In this document: positions 17,359-26,840 of the stretch, piece after piece
How positions within the stretch are numbered: position 1 is the stretch's first letter
How the letters are laid out: every line of letters begins with the position of its first letter
From: Candidatus Bipolaricaulota bacterium
GTDB taxonomy: Bacteria; Bipolaricaulota; Bipolaricaulia; UBA7950; UBA9294
Assembly: GCA_030606565.1 (NCBI GenBank)
Contig: JAUWGE010000007.1
Coordinates: 1 to 56,850 of the forward strand
DNA length: 56,850 bases
Direction: 5' to 3'
Made by a program: the position numbers and the translations under genes
Notes under the pieces: model-generated
Seen by the model: the letters and a program-made list of their open reading frames with translations, nothing else
Told to the model about the DNA's origin: nothing
The model's database searches: none

Positions 17359-18350
17359 AGAGGATCGCAATCAACGGGTTTGGGCGGATCGGTCGGACGT
17401 TCTTTCGCCTCGCCTTCGGCGGAAACGACCTGGATATCGTGGCAATCAACGACCCATTCATCACCCCAGAACAAGCGCAGTACCTGCTCACCTACGACTC
17501 GGTCTATCATCGTTATGAATACGAAGTTGTGAAAGCAGATGGCGGAATCAAAGTAGATGGCAAGTTCATCCCGCTTCTTTCTAAGAAAGACCCGCAAGAG
17601 CTTCCATGGAAAGATAAGAAGATCGATGTCATCATCGAATCAACGGGACATTTCCTCACGCGCGACTTGGCATCACTTCATCTCAAGGCCGGAGCAACGA
17701 AAGTTCTCCTGTCCGCTCCGCCAAAGGACGATGACATCCCTCAAATCGTGTACATGGTGAACAACGATGCCTACAATCCGAAGAAGGACCTCATCATCTC
17801 CGCCGCATCTTGTACAACTAATTCGCTCGCACCGGTGGCGTACGTTCTGGAGCAGGAATTTGGAATTGCACACGCATTTCTGACAACGGTGCATGGATAT
17901 ACCGCTGACCAAAAGCTTGTAGATGCCCCACATGACAAGTTTGCACGCGGCCGCGCCGCGGCAGTGAACATCGTCCCCACCACAACCGGGGCTGCCAGTG
18001 CTACCACCAAGGTCATCCCCTCTCTGGCTGGAAAGATGGACGGCATCGCGTTACGCGTCCCAGTTCCCACGGGTTCGGTGAGTGACTTCACGGTCGAAGT
18101 GAAACGTGAGATCACTGTGGATGAGATCAACGAAGCGTTCCGCCGTTATGCGGAAGGTAAACTCTCCGGGATTCTCGGGGTGAGCAGCGATCCACTTGTA
18201 TCGAGTGACATCATCGGCGATTCGCGGGCAAGCGTTATCGACCTTTCCTCAACCCGTGTGGTCGATCGGCGCCTCCTTAAGGTAATGGCCTTCTATGACA
18301 ACGAGTGGGGCTACACAGAGCAACTCCTACGGGTGGCTAAACTCCTCTGA
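17355..18350 (+). CDS. gap: Glyceraldehyde-3-phosphate dehydrogenase, type I
   Basis: Oxidises glyceraldehyde 3-phosphate to 1,3-bisphosphoglycerate in glycolysis, or the reverse in gluconeogenesis. 331 residues: Rossmann start INGFGRIGRTFFRLA, catalytic Cys in ASCTTNSLAP, and late NEWGYTEQLLRVA. The start is GTG in a GTGA overlap with pdxT. ASCTTN is followed by Ser where many family members have Cys, a harmless variant. With pckA downstream this suggests gluconeogenic capacity. Cofactor choice (NAD or NADP) was not determined. Confidence 0.96.
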   Translation: MKRIAINGFGRIGRTFFRLAFGGNDLDIVAINDPFITPEQAQYLLTYDSVYHRYEYEVVKADGGIKVDGKFIPLLSKKDPQELPWKDKKIDVIIESTGHFLTRDLASLHLKAGATKVLLSAPPKDDDIPQIVYMVNNDAYNPKKDLIISAASCTTNSLAPVAYVLEQEFGIAHAFLTTVHGYTADQKLVDAPHDKFARGRAAAVNIVPTTTGAASATTKVIPSLAGKMDGIALRVPVPTGSVSDFTVEVKREITVDEINEAFRRYAEGKLSGILGVSSDPLVSSDIIGDSRASVIDLSSTRVVDRRLLKVMAFYDNEWGYTEQLLRVAKLL

Positions 18351-18372
18351 AACCGGGTTTGGTCGCTTTTTG

Positions 18373-19056
18373 GTGGGAGGCCTCCTGGCCTCTTTATTCC
18401 CGCCCCGCTGCCTTCTGTGTGGGTCAGCAACCACGGGAGTGAAGGTCCTGTGTGAGCAGTGTGCAGCGGAGCTCCCTTCGCTTGAAGGTATGCGCTGTCG
18501 CCGTTGTCAGGAGGCTCTTAACGACATCCGCCTCGACCTTTGCCACTCATGTGGGACGCGGGCCTGGGGATTCGATCTTGCCCGATCACTCGGCTCGTAC
18601 AAAGGAGCATGGGGGGATCTCGTCCGTGCCCTCAAGTTCGATGGCGAACGGGCGGTCGCGCGTCTGCTCTGTGCACGCTTGGCCGCGTACCTCGCCGACG
18701 AGGAGCCGTTCGGAATGATCGACGTCGTCACTTACGTCCCGATGAGTCGGTCCGACCGGCGGAAGCGCGGGTTCAACCAAGCACACCTGCTTGCGCAGGG
18801 AATCGGAAGGAGGATTGGAATCCCGGCTCGTCGGCTACTGTTGAAGGTACGTAAGACACCGCCACAGGCCGCTCTCCCCGCGTCTGAACGCCGGGAGAAC
18901 TTGCGCGGCGCCTTTCGCCTGATAAGATCTGGGAAAGGAAGGGTCCTTCTTGTGGACGATATTTACACCACCGGTTCGACAGTGGAGGAGTGCGCTCGCA
19001 CCTTGAAGAGTGGTGGGTACGAGGCGGTCTATGTCCTGACAGTAGCGCGTGCTTGA
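18373..19056 (+). CDS. ComF-family phosphoribosyltransferase-like protein
   Basis: About 227 residues. The N-terminal zinc ribbon has CxxC pairs (CLLCG, CEQC, CRRC, CHSC), and the C-terminal type I phosphoribosyltransferase fold has the PRPP loop VLLVDDIYTTGST. KRGFNQAHLLAQGI and RRENLRGAF are family signatures. In competent bacteria ComFC helps DNA uptake; elsewhere its role is unclear. Start uncertain: TTG 18370 or GTG 18373 gives the usual length, while an ATG at 18295 would overlap gap by 56 bases. Confidence 0.85.
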   Translation: MGGLLASLFPPRCLLCGSATTGVKVLCEQCAAELPSLEGMRCRRCQEALNDIRLDLCHSCGTRAWGFDLARSLGSYKGAWGDLVRALKFDGERAVARLLCARLAAYLADEEPFGMIDVVTYVPMSRSDRRKRGFNQAHLLAQGIGRRIGIPARRLLLKVRKTPPQAALPASERRENLRGAFRLIRSGKGRVLLVDDIYTTGSTVEECARTLKSGGYEAVYVLTVARA

Positions 19057-19066
19057 GGGAGGCGGA

Positions 19067-19633
19067 ATGCGGGTCGAATCGATCTGTCTGGGACAGCTTG
19101 CTACTAATTGTTACCTGGTAAGCGTGGACGGAGTCACCGTACTCATCGATCCAGCCGAACCCTCCGAGCCCCTTTTCTCATTCATTGGGAAACGAAAGAT
19201 TGACCTAGTGGTGAACACTCACGGGCACTTCGACCACATCGGCGGTAACTGGGCGCTTCAAACAAAGGGGGCACAGGTTCTCATCCACCAAAAGGACCTT
19301 CAATTTGTCGATCGGTTCTACCCAGACCACCCGCCGTTCGATCGTTACCTGCAGGAGGGAGAGGAGATCGCAGGGATTCTTAGAGTCCTCTATGTCCCTG
19401 GTCATTCGCCGGGCAGTATAGCCCTTATTGGAGACGGGGTTCTCTTCTCGGGCGACCTCCTGTTCGCCGGATCGATCGGGAGGACCGACCTTCCCGGCGG
19501 GTCGATAAAGGAGATGCGCAGGTCGCTTCGGCGAATCCGCGCCCTCCCCGGGGACTACCGCGTCTATCCGGGACACGGTGGGATCACCACCCTCGAGAAG
19601 GAAAGGAAGACAAACCCGTTTTTCTCAGCCTGA
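19067..19633 (+). CDS. Metallo-beta-lactamase-fold hydrolase (glyoxalase II-like)
   Basis: A 188-residue two-metal hydrolase: metal motif NTHGHFDHIGG (HxHxDH), a second His in YVPGHSPGS, the Asp in LLFAGSIGRTDL and the last His in YPGHGG. This is the short hydroxyacylglutathione-hydrolase-like type common in anaerobes; its thioester or other substrate is not known. The ATG at 19067 is preceded by gggaggc; an upstream in-frame GTG overlaps comF. It lies between comF and dnaG in the same transcription direction. Confidence 0.85.
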   Translation: MRVESICLGQLATNCYLVSVDGVTVLIDPAEPSEPLFSFIGKRKIDLVVNTHGHFDHIGGNWALQTKGAQVLIHQKDLQFVDRFYPDHPPFDRYLQEGEEIAGILRVLYVPGHSPGSIALIGDGVLFSGDLLFAGSIGRTDLPGGSIKEMRRSLRRIRALPGDYRVYPGHGGITTLEKERKTNPFFSA

Positions 19634-19641
19634 GGTGATTG

Positions 19642-21393
19642 ATGGGAGACAACCGTGCTGACGTACAGACGATCAAGGAGCGAATCGACATCGTCTCTGT
19701 AATCTCCCGTTACCTCTCTCTTACAAAGTCGGGAGCAAACTACAAGGGACACTGTCCGTTTCACAAGGATGATACCCCGTCGTTTACGGTTAGCTCCGAG
19801 AAGGGGCTATGGCACTGCTTCGGCTGCGGTGAGGGTGGAGACGTATTTGCCTTTCTGATGAAGATCGAGAGGATCTCCTTTCCAGAAGCGGCAGAGCGGC
19901 TGGCGGCCGAGGCCGGCGTCTCCCTCAAACGGCGTGGCGATGGAGAACGCGAGCGGCTGCGTACGTTAAGCGCCGAGGTGGTGGCCTACTTCTCTGAAAA
20001 CCTGACCAACGCTGCAGCCGGAAAGAAGGCCCGTGAGTACCTGATTCATCGCGGCTACGGTGAAGAGACCTGGGAACGGTTCGGCTTGGGGTATGCGCTC
20101 CCTGAGTGGGATGACTTGAAAAGGAGTTTCTCCAAACGCTACGGACTAAAGACCCTCACCGACCTTGGCCTACTGGTGAAGGGGAAAAGGGGGGTATACG
20201 ACCGATTCCGCGACCGCGTGCTCTTCCCAATATTCGATCTCTCCGGCCGGCCGATCGCCTTTGGCGGGCGCGCCTTTCAAGAAGAACCGAAGTATCTAAA
20301 CTCGCCGAAGACGGTGCTCTTTGATAAGGGAAGACACCTCTACGGTCTCTCCTGGGCACGCGAAGCACTGACCGCGAAACACTCGGCAATCCTCGTTGAG
20401 GGATACACCGATGTCCTCTCGCTTCATCTGGCCGGAATTACTCACGTGGTGGGAAGCATGGGAACGGCGCTTACGCAGGGACAAGCCAACCTTCTCAGCC
20501 GGTTCGTGAGCGAGGTAGTGATCGCCTACGACCGCGACGCTGCAGGGGGAACGGCCTCCTTGCGCGGGATGAGGATACTACGCAACAGTGGCCTAGACGT
20601 ACGGGTCGCCCGCCTCCCAGAGGGGGATGATCCCGACAGCCTGCTCCGTCGCGACGGGCCAGAGAGGACGCTTGAGATTTTGGAAGCGGCGGTCCCATTT
20701 CACCTGTCCTACATCGAGTCATTGAAGGAACGCTACAACCTCTCCACCCTCGCAGGAAAGGAGAGAGCACTGGCGGAGGCAAGACCCTTCTATCAGGGGA
20801 TCTCAAGCCTCCCGCTTAAAGAGGAGATTGTCGGCCTCTTAGCCGAACTTCTCGATCTCCCCCTCGAGGGGGTGAGGGAGGACTTAGGCAAGCGACAGCA
20901 GCGCTGGCGGCCAACCGAGGAGCCGCGGGAGATGGAACATAGTTGGGGTAAGGAGGAGGTAATCCTCTCCCTTCTGCTACGCGGGGAAGCGGATTTCAGA
21001 GAAGTGGCGGCTCTTGCCTCGCCAGAAGACTTCTCTCAACACTACCGGCCAATTGTGGAGGCGTTGGCGACGGTGAACGACCCGTTTAACCTTTCCCTGT
21101 TAATGCAGCGCCTCGATGAAGAATCGGCGCGGCAGGCAAGCTATCTCGCGCTGGCTCCGGTTAGATTTAACGACACAGGAAAGGCTTTACAAGACGCCCT
21201 CATCAAACTTGTCAAGCTACCGGCAATCGATAGGAAGTTGGTGCGCCTGCGTGAGGAGACAAAGCGATGTGCGCAAGAAGGGAACCGGGACCGAGCCGAT
21301 GAGTTGCAGCGAACATACAGTGCGTTGGTGGCAGAAAGGACCGCTCTGGTAGCGCAGAAACACCCAAGGAGGGGGAGGGATGACAAAGGGTAA
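19642..21393 (+). CDS. dnaG: DNA primase
   Basis: Makes RNA primers for replication; 583 residues. Zinc-binding domain with [11 protein letters not shown] and [10 protein letters not shown] (about 37-65), the RNA polymerase domain with the TOPRIM Glu in [12 protein letters not shown] and the metal Asp pair in AYDRDAAG, and a helicase-interaction tail. The ATG at 19642 follows tgaggtg; a TTG one codon earlier is less likely. It overlaps rpoD by 14 bases, the classic macromolecular-synthesis pairing. Confidence 0.96.
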   Translation: MGDNRADVQTIKERIDIVSVISRYLSLTKSGANYKGHCPFHKDDTPSFTVSSEKGLWHCFGCGEGGDVFAFLMKIERISFPEAAERLAAEAGVSLKRRGDGERERLRTLSAEVVAYFSENLTNAAAGKKAREYLIHRGYGEETWERFGLGYALPEWDDLKRSFSKRYGLKTLTDLGLLVKGKRGVYDRFRDRVLFPIFDLSGRPIAFGGRAFQEEPKYLNSPKTVLFDKGRHLYGLSWAREALTAKHSAILVEGYTDVLSLHLAGITHVVGSMGTALTQGQANLLSRFVSEVVIAYDRDAAGGTASLRGMRILRNSGLDVRVARLPEGDDPDSLLRRDGPERTLEILEAAVPFHLSYIESLKERYNLSTLAGKERALAEARPFYQGISSLPLKEEIVGLLAELLDLPLEGVREDLGKRQQRWRPTEEPREMEHSWGKEEVILSLLLRGEADFREVAALASPEDFSQHYRPIVEALATVNDPFNLSLLMQRLDEESARQASYLALAPVRFNDTGKALQDALIKLVKLPAIDRKLVRLREETKRCAQEGNRDRADELQRTYSALVAERTALVAQKHPRRGRDDKG

Positions 21394-22615
21394 GAAGAAG
21401 ACCAAACCGAAAGCCAAACCAACAGCACGCTCCGAGAAGGTGCGCCCTGACGAAGATCCCGCAGCGAAATTCAACCATGTCCCCGCAGTAGACTCGCCCG
21501 AGGCGGTTCCCTCCGAGATGGAGGAGGTCGTCGATGCCAACCTACTCATTGAGGCAGAAACGCTGGCCGGAGTAGAAGAGACCCCCACCAAGGAGGAACC
21601 CCCCGATAAGGTGGAGACTGCGGTAAAAAAGGGAACAGGCCGCCAGGAAAGGAACCTCTCCACACGGCGAGAGGACCCGGTAAAGACGTACCTGCGTGAG
21701 ATTGGGAAGGTCCCTCTCCTTACCAAGGAAGAGGAAGTCGAGTTGGCAATAGCAATGGAAGCCGGATCACATGCTGCCGAGCGGCTCGACCACGCCCACC
21801 TCTCCGAGGAGCACGGGATCAGCCTCCTCTCCAAGACGCAGAGACAAGAATTGGAGGTGCTGGTAGGGGAAGGGAAAGCAGCGCGCGAGCGACTTACTGT
21901 CTCCAACCTGCGCTTGGTCGTCTCCATCGCCAAGCGGTACATGAATCGCGGTCTCTCCTTCCTCGACTTGATCCAAGAGGGGAACATGGGGCTGATGAAG
22001 GCAGTGGAGAAGTTCGACTACACACGTGGGTACAAGTTTTCCACTTACGCGACCTGGTGGATTCGTCAGGCAATCACCCGCGCGATTGCTGATCAATCAC
22101 GCACGATCCGCGTCCCTGTGCACATGATCGAGACAGTGCGTGAGTTAAACCGGATTAAGCGCGAGTTTATCCAAGCGCACGGTGCCGCCCCAACCCTGGA
22201 GGACCTCTCTAAGGTGACTGGAATGTCGATCGACAAGATTAAAAAGGTGGAGAACGTCTCCCAGTACACTGCCTCGCTGGAGCGTCCGATCGGTGATGAA
22301 GACGAAGACACCCTCGGAGATTTCATCGAGGATCCCTCCTCCCCTTCACCGACCAAGGAGACGTTCCGCATGTTCCTAAAGGAGCAGTTGAATCGCGCCT
22401 TAGACCAACTCGACGAGCGGGAACGCGAAATTCTGAAACTCCGCTACGGCCTTGACGATGACCACCCACGCACCCTGAAGGATGTGTCGCTTAAGTTTAA
22501 CATCACCCGTGAGCGGGTCAGGCAGATCGAGATAAAGGCAATCGAGAAGTTGAAGCATCCCTCCCGCCGCGCTGAACTGAAGCGTTTCCGCGAGCTTCTA
22601 CTGGGAGAGGACTAG
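21380..22615 (+). CDS. rpoD: Primary RNA polymerase sigma factor (sigma-70)
   Basis: A 411-residue housekeeping sigma factor. After a variable lysine- and proline-rich head of about 90 residues come region 1.2 ([20 protein letters not shown]), region 2 ([36 protein letters not shown]), region 3, and region 4 with the helix-turn-helix [20 protein letters not shown]. These match the consensus -35/-10 promoters seen in this window. The SD ggaggga precedes the ATG at 21380, inside the end of dnaG, so expression is coupled. Confidence 0.96.
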   Translation: MTKGKKKTKPKAKPTARSEKVRPDEDPAAKFNHVPAVDSPEAVPSEMEEVVDANLLIEAETLAGVEETPTKEEPPDKVETAVKKGTGRQERNLSTRREDPVKTYLREIGKVPLLTKEEEVELAIAMEAGSHAAERLDHAHLSEEHGISLLSKTQRQELEVLVGEGKAARERLTVSNLRLVVSIAKRYMNRGLSFLDLIQEGNMGLMKAVEKFDYTRGYKFSTYATWWIRQAITRAIADQSRTIRVPVHMIETVRELNRIKREFIQAHGAAPTLEDLSKVTGMSIDKIKKVENVSQYTASLERPIGDEDEDTLGDFIEDPSSPSPTKETFRMFLKEQLNRALDQLDEREREILKLRYGLDDDHPRTLKDVSLKFNITRERVRQIEIKAIEKLKHPSRRAELKRFRELLLGED

Positions 22616-22620
22616 CCTCA

Positions 22621-23574
22621 GTGGGCAGACCCCTTTCGTCCGAGGCCTCCTTAAAGGGACCGGTCGTGATCATCCTCGGCCCGACTGCGGTTGGAAAGAG
22701 CGCGGTGGCGATCGAGGTGGCACTTCGGTTAAACGGGGAGGTGATCTCCGCCGACTCGCGCGCCTTCTTTCGCGGCCTTGACATCGCTACCGATAAGCCA
22801 CTCCCGACTTCCCGACGCGGGGTCCCCCACCACTTGATTGACATCGTCGACATCGACGGAAGCTATGATGCCATGGCCTTTCGCAAGGACAGCGACCATT
22901 TGATCCAGGAGATCAAAAGCCGTGGGCGTGTTCCGATCATCACTGGAGGAGGAACCCTCTACCTGGGGGCGATCCTGGAGGGGATCTTTACCGGGCCATC
23001 GGCCGATAATGAAGTTCGCCAGGCACTTCTGAGCCGCCCGCTCGATGAGCTCTACACAAAGCTCACAAAGGTTGACCCAACTGCAGCTCGAAACATACAT
23101 CAGAACGACCGTCTGCGAATTGTACGGGCACTAGAGGTTTACCAGATCACCGGCCAGCCGATCAGCGTACTGCAACAGGAGACAAGCCCCCTTCCTTATC
23201 TATTTGTGATCTTTGGGCTTAAACGCCAAAGGGCGGAGCACCGCGTGGCAATCGCCGCACGGGTCAATAGAATGCTTAAAAGAGGTCTGATCGCTGAAGT
23301 GGAGCGTTTGCGTCACGAAGGGCTTTGCGAGGATAACCAAGTCTATCGGACGATTGGGGTGCGAGAGACGTTCGCCTTCCTCAAAGGGGAGATTTCGGAA
23401 GAGGAACTAAAAGAGATGATTGTGCACAACACGTGGGAGCTGGTCCGCCGGCAGATGGCGTGGTTCCGCAGAGAGAAAAAGGCTACCTGGATCGATGTCA
23501 CCGCCCGTCCCGTGGGAGCGGTGGCAGAGGAGATCGTTGCGCAAGTGAGTCGTCTTGAGCAAAAGGGGACTTAA
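22621..23574 (+). CDS. miaA: tRNA dimethylallyltransferase
   Basis: Adds a dimethylallyl group to A37 of tRNAs reading codons that start with U. 317 residues: P-loop GPTAVGKSAVA, catalytic region EVISADSRAFFRGLDI, ATDKPLP, the VPHHLID motif, ITGGGTLYLGAIL, and QNDRLRIVRALEVY. It starts with GTG at 22621, five bases after the rpoD stop. An internal ATG would cut into the family N-terminus. Confidence 0.95.
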   Translation: MGRPLSSEASLKGPVVIILGPTAVGKSAVAIEVALRLNGEVISADSRAFFRGLDIATDKPLPTSRRGVPHHLIDIVDIDGSYDAMAFRKDSDHLIQEIKSRGRVPIITGGGTLYLGAILEGIFTGPSADNEVRQALLSRPLDELYTKLTKVDPTAARNIHQNDRLRIVRALEVYQITGQPISVLQQETSPLPYLFVIFGLKRQRAEHRVAIAARVNRMLKRGLIAEVERLRHEGLCEDNQVYRTIGVRETFAFLKGEISEEELKEMIVHNTWELVRRQMAWFRREKKATWIDVTARPVGAVAEEIVAQVSRLEQKGT

Positions 23575-23654
23575 ATGAAGTTTTCTTGTACCCACCTAAT
23601 GAGCTTGGTACCCTGGTTTCACCTTTTAACTGGTAAGGGGAAAGGGGAGGGAGG

Positions 23655-25190
23655 ATGGATGTATTAACAGGGGCGCAAATCAGGGAGCTTGATCGGCTGG
23701 CAGCCAAGGAAGGACTAGCCACCGAGGTACTGATGGAAAACGCTGGTCAGGCAGCGGCGGATGTTATACTGCACCGGTTGGCGGTCAGCCGGGTGGCAGT
23801 TGTGGCAGGAAAAGGGGGAAACGGCGGGGATGCCCTGGTTGCCGCACGCAGGCTGCATGAGGCGGGAATAAAGGTACGCGCGTTTACCCTTTCCCCATTC
23901 AAGGATCTTTCCCAAGTGTCGCGAGAGAAGGCCGAGCTGCTTGCTGCTGTCGCTCCGGACGCCTTAAAGGCATTACCAGGAGAACTTACGAAACTCAAGG
24001 AAGCGCTTTTATGGGCAGACTGTGCAGTGGACGGGCTGGTCGGGATCGGGGTCGACCGCCCCCTAAAGGGAAGGTATGCGCAGGCGGTACAGGCGATCAA
24101 TCAAGCTTCGGTGAGGCGTGTGGCAATAGACCTTCCCTCGGGCCTTCCCTCCGATAAGGGAAACCTATTGGGCAGTGCGGTACGCGCTGACCTTACCATA
24201 TGTATGGCCGCCTACAAGCCAGCCCACCTCCTCTACCCCGCTCGGAGCCTCTGTGGCCAGATCGAGGTGGTAGGGGTCGGCTATCCGCGCCGGTTGACCG
24301 AGACGGTAACCCCCCTGGCGCGCGTGGTTGACAAAGACTGGGTAAGGGATAAGCTCCCTCCACGACCTCCTGCTGGACATAAAGGAACGTTTGGACGGGT
24401 CCTCGTGATCGCCGGCTCGATCGGAATGAGCGGGGCAGCGATCCTCTGTTGCCAAGGCGCGCTGCGCACCGGGGCGGGCCGCGTCACTCTCGCCGCCCCG
24501 AAAGCGCTCAATCCGATCCTCGAGACCACCCTGACCGAGGCAATCACCCTCCCCTTACCCGATGAGGAGGGACGCCTCAGTGAGTCGGCGTTTAAGACGG
24601 TCAGCCCCGCTTTGGAGCGTGCCGACGTCCTGGCAGTCGGACCGGGCCTGTCACGCCATAAAGCAGTGGGACAGGTTGTAGTTGAGCTCCTGAAACGTGT
24701 TAAGGTTCCAGTCGTCCTCGATGCCGACGGGCTCTTCCCACTTAAGTCGCAGTTGAAACTCTTGAAAGAAGTAGCCGGCCGTGCCGTCCTCACTCCACAT
24801 CCAGGAGAGCTTTCTCGCTTGATCGACCGGCCAGCGAGCGAGATCGATGAAGAGCGCATCGAGGTCGCTCGTAGCTTTGCCCACGAGCATGGGGTAGTCC
24901 TCGTTCTGAAAGGGCGGCCGACCGCGATCGGGACGCCGGAAGGGCAGGTCTATCTGAACCCCACAGGGAATACCGGTCTTGCCACCGGAGGAAGCGGGGA
25001 TGTCCTAACCGGTCTCATCACCGGGCTGATCGCTGGCGGTGCCTCACCAGCGGATGCCGCGATCCTAGGAGCTTTCCTTCACGGCTACACCGCTGACTAT
25101 CTTGTCCACGATATCGCTGAACGCTCCATCATTCCAAGCGACCTGATCAACGCCCTCCCTTTCGTCATCGCCGAGGTGGAAAGATGTTGA
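23655..25190 (+). CDS. nnrD: Bifunctional NAD(P)HX epimerase / ADP-dependent NAD(P)HX dehydratase
   Basis: Repairs damaged hydrated NADH and NADPH. The N-terminal epimerase domain (about 1-210) has MENAGQAAADVI and the loop GKGGNGGDALVAAR. The C-terminal ribokinase-like dehydratase domain (about 225-511) has KGTFGRVLVIAGS, the ATP/ADP-binding LTPHPGEL and the catalytic GGSGDVLTGLI. 511 residues, the usual length of the fused protein. The SD aaggggagg precedes the ATG at 23655. It stands 80 bases downstream of miaA and ends just before a repeat element. Confidence 0.93.
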   Translation: MDVLTGAQIRELDRLAAKEGLATEVLMENAGQAAADVILHRLAVSRVAVVAGKGGNGGDALVAARRLHEAGIKVRAFTLSPFKDLSQVSREKAELLAAVAPDALKALPGELTKLKEALLWADCAVDGLVGIGVDRPLKGRYAQAVQAINQASVRRVAIDLPSGLPSDKGNLLGSAVRADLTICMAAYKPAHLLYPARSLCGQIEVVGVGYPRRLTETVTPLARVVDKDWVRDKLPPRPPAGHKGTFGRVLVIAGSIGMSGAAILCCQGALRTGAGRVTLAAPKALNPILETTLTEAITLPLPDEEGRLSESAFKTVSPALERADVLAVGPGLSRHKAVGQVVVELLKRVKVPVVLDADGLFPLKSQLKLLKEVAGRAVLTPHPGELSRLIDRPASEIDEERIEVARSFAHEHGVVLVLKGRPTAIGTPEGQVYLNPTGNTGLATGGSGDVLTGLITGLIAGGASPADAAILGAFLHGYTADYLVHDIAERSIIPSDLINALPFVIAEVERC

Positions 25191-25195
25191 GGAGC

Positions 25196-25305
25196 CTTCA
25201 GCAATTAGCAGTCAGCTCTCAACAATCAACAAGGACAAAACTGATGGCCGTTCGCTGATAGCTGATCACTGGGAGCTGATACCTCAATGCTAATGGCTGA
25301 AAGCT
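25196..25305. repeat. AGCTGAT-type heptad repeat, copy 1
   Basis: Low-complexity inverted repeat built from seven-base units resembling AGCTGAT. The left arm (ttagcagtcagctctcaac) lies at 25205-25223, the right arm (gctgatagctgatcactg, agctgatacct, ggctgaaagctt) at 25254-25304. A second copy lies at 41411-41531. The right end supplies the start codon region of tatD, so the element forms its 5' untranslated sequence. Confidence 0.65.
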
Positions 25306-26066
25306 TAACTCTCATCGATACCCACGCTCACCTCGATTCCTCCGACTACAATGATGATCGTGCCGCTGTGATCGCCCGTGCCTTCACCGCTTCAATCGGT
25401 GTGATCACAGTAGGTGTCGACCTTCGTTCAAGCAAAGAAGCACTTGCCCTAGCGCAGCGCCACCGCCTGATATGGGCCGCGGTAGGGGTCCACCCCCATG
25501 ACGCAAAGACGCTCGATGAGGACGTCCTTTCCCGGTTAGATGATTTGACAAAGGAGGAGTGGGTAGTAGCAATCGGGGAGATTGGACTTGACTACTACCG
25601 CGACCTATCTCCCCGGAAGGTGCAGCGCCGCGCCTTCCGTGAACAGCTAACGCTCGCCCGCCGCATTAAACTTCCGGTCATTGTACACAACCGCGAGTCA
25701 ACCGACGATCTCCTCGGAATCCTTAATGATCTTTCCTCCTCCCACCGCGGCGTGATCCACTCCTTCCTCGGCGATGCTGCGTTGGCAGAGGAATTCCTCG
25801 CACTCGGGTTTCACCTGGGGATCGGCGGGCCGGTGACCTTTAAGCAAAATGAGGCCCTACGCGAGGCCGTAAAGAAGATTCCGTTGGAGCGGATCCTCAT
25901 TGAAACCGACTGCCCATATCTCACGCCGCTCCCCCACCGAGGAAAGAGAAACGAGCCGGCTTACGTGCACTATATGGCAGAGATGGTGGCGCAGATCAAA
26001 GGAATCCCTGTAGGTGAGGTGGAAAAACAGACCACAGAAAATGCGATCGATCTTTTTTCTCTTTGA
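25293..26066 (+). CDS. tatD: TatD-family metal-dependent deoxyribonuclease
   Basis: A 257-residue TIM-barrel hydrolase. Metal ligands are visible as DTHAHLD (HxH), the Glu in IGEIGLDYY, the His in VIVHNRE, the His in GVIHSFLG and the Asp in IETDCPYLTP, a complete TatD set. The family trims DNA or RNA 3' ends and acts in repair and RNA turnover. The start is MAESL at 25293 or ATG 25287; both lie inside the heptad repeat and neither has a good SD. Confidence 0.93.
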   Translation: MAESLTLIDTHAHLDSSDYNDDRAAVIARAFTASIGVITVGVDLRSSKEALALAQRHRLIWAAVGVHPHDAKTLDEDVLSRLDDLTKEEWVVAIGEIGLDYYRDLSPRKVQRRAFREQLTLARRIKLPVIVHNRESTDDLLGILNDLSSSHRGVIHSFLGDAALAEEFLALGFHLGIGGPVTFKQNEALREAVKKIPLERILIETDCPYLTPLPHRGKRNEPAYVHYMAEMVAQIKGIPVGEVEKQTTENAIDLFSL

Positions 26067-26212
26067 ACCCAAGATTCTGCGCTTTTCCTAAAAGGTGCGT
26101 CAGAAGCAATGTGTTAGAATCTATAAGGAAACCAGGAATCCATGGGGGCTTTGGGTTCAAGCAACCAAGGCCGCTGTCAGGATCTGTCTCGTTCCTGGGC
26201 TCCTGGCTTCCT
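26063..26212. repeat. Nested inverted repeats after tatD
   Basis: Two inverted pairs share one segment: ttgaacccaag (from 26064) pairs with ctttgggttcaa (to about 26160), and ggaaaccagga (about 26128) pairs with tcctggcttcc (to about 26212). No T tract follows, so it is not a classical terminator. It fills most of the gap between tatD and the convergent GAF-domain gene. Confidence 0.4.
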
Positions 26213-26275
26213 AATAGTGTTTGTATCAGTATGGTTTAATGTGGTTCTTGTGTTGATGCAATTCTTGGGTTGAGA

Positions 26276-26722
26276 TCAACCCCACCGTTCGGCGAGAAGG
26301 GTGGCAACCTCTTCAAGGAACGTGCGATCCTCATTGGTGAATGCGGCCAGCTTGTCGCTATCGATATCGATCTCCCCAATCACTTCATCATCCTTAAAGA
26401 TCGGGACGACGATCTCGGCGCGCGTGTGCGGGAAACAGGCAAGGTAGCGAGAATCGGCGTTGACATCATCCACGATCACCGTCTCTCCCCTGCGGGCTGC
26501 TAGGCCGCAGATCCCTTGCCCGATTGGAATCCTGGTGTGCTCTGTAGCTTCGGGCCCGTCCCACGCCTTTAAGATGAGATCCTTCCCTTGACGCGTGTAG
26601 ATCCCCACCCGGTTAAAGTGAGGCACGTCCTTCGACAGGGTCTTTACCGTGAGCTGACATGCCTCGTCGAATGAGGCGGCATCGTGAATGATCTTACCCA
26701 GCCTTTCTCTCAAAGGATCCAT
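26276..26722 (-). CDS. GAF-domain protein, resembling free methionine-(R)-sulfoxide reductase
   Basis: A 148-residue single GAF domain starting MDPLRERLGKIIHDA at ATG 26722; a longer open frame extends into the divergent pckA but is unlikely. Conserved features are VGIYTRQGKDLIL, GICGLAARRGETVIVDDV, ACFPHTRAEIVVPIFKD and IGEIDIDSDKLAAF. The Cys in GICG and in LACF and the EIVVP block resemble the free-methionine-sulfoxide reductase (YebR) group, but that family's typical Cys-Asp is changed. It could instead be a small ligand-sensing GAF protein. It is divergent from pckA. Confidence 0.7.
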   Translation of the reverse strand: MDPLRERLGKIIHDAASFDEACQLTVKTLSKDVPHFNRVGIYTRQGKDLILKAWDGPEATEHTRIPIGQGICGLAARRGETVIVDDVNADSRYLACFPHTRAEIVVPIFKDDEVIGEIDIDSDKLAAFTNEDRTFLEEVATLLAERWG

Positions 26723-26840
26723 GGTTACGAGATGATATCCACCGTCCCTGTGATTTTCCCTCTTCGGTCTGTTATGATGCGTCGCCCGTGCTGCGGTCGA
26801 TAGTAGCGGTGCGGAGCAAATACGCAAAGGCGAGGTAACG

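Noticed and set aside
21217-21987. 256-codon minus-strand frame over the rpoD start
   Set aside because: Serine/arginine-rich shadow of dnaG and rpoD, which are certain.
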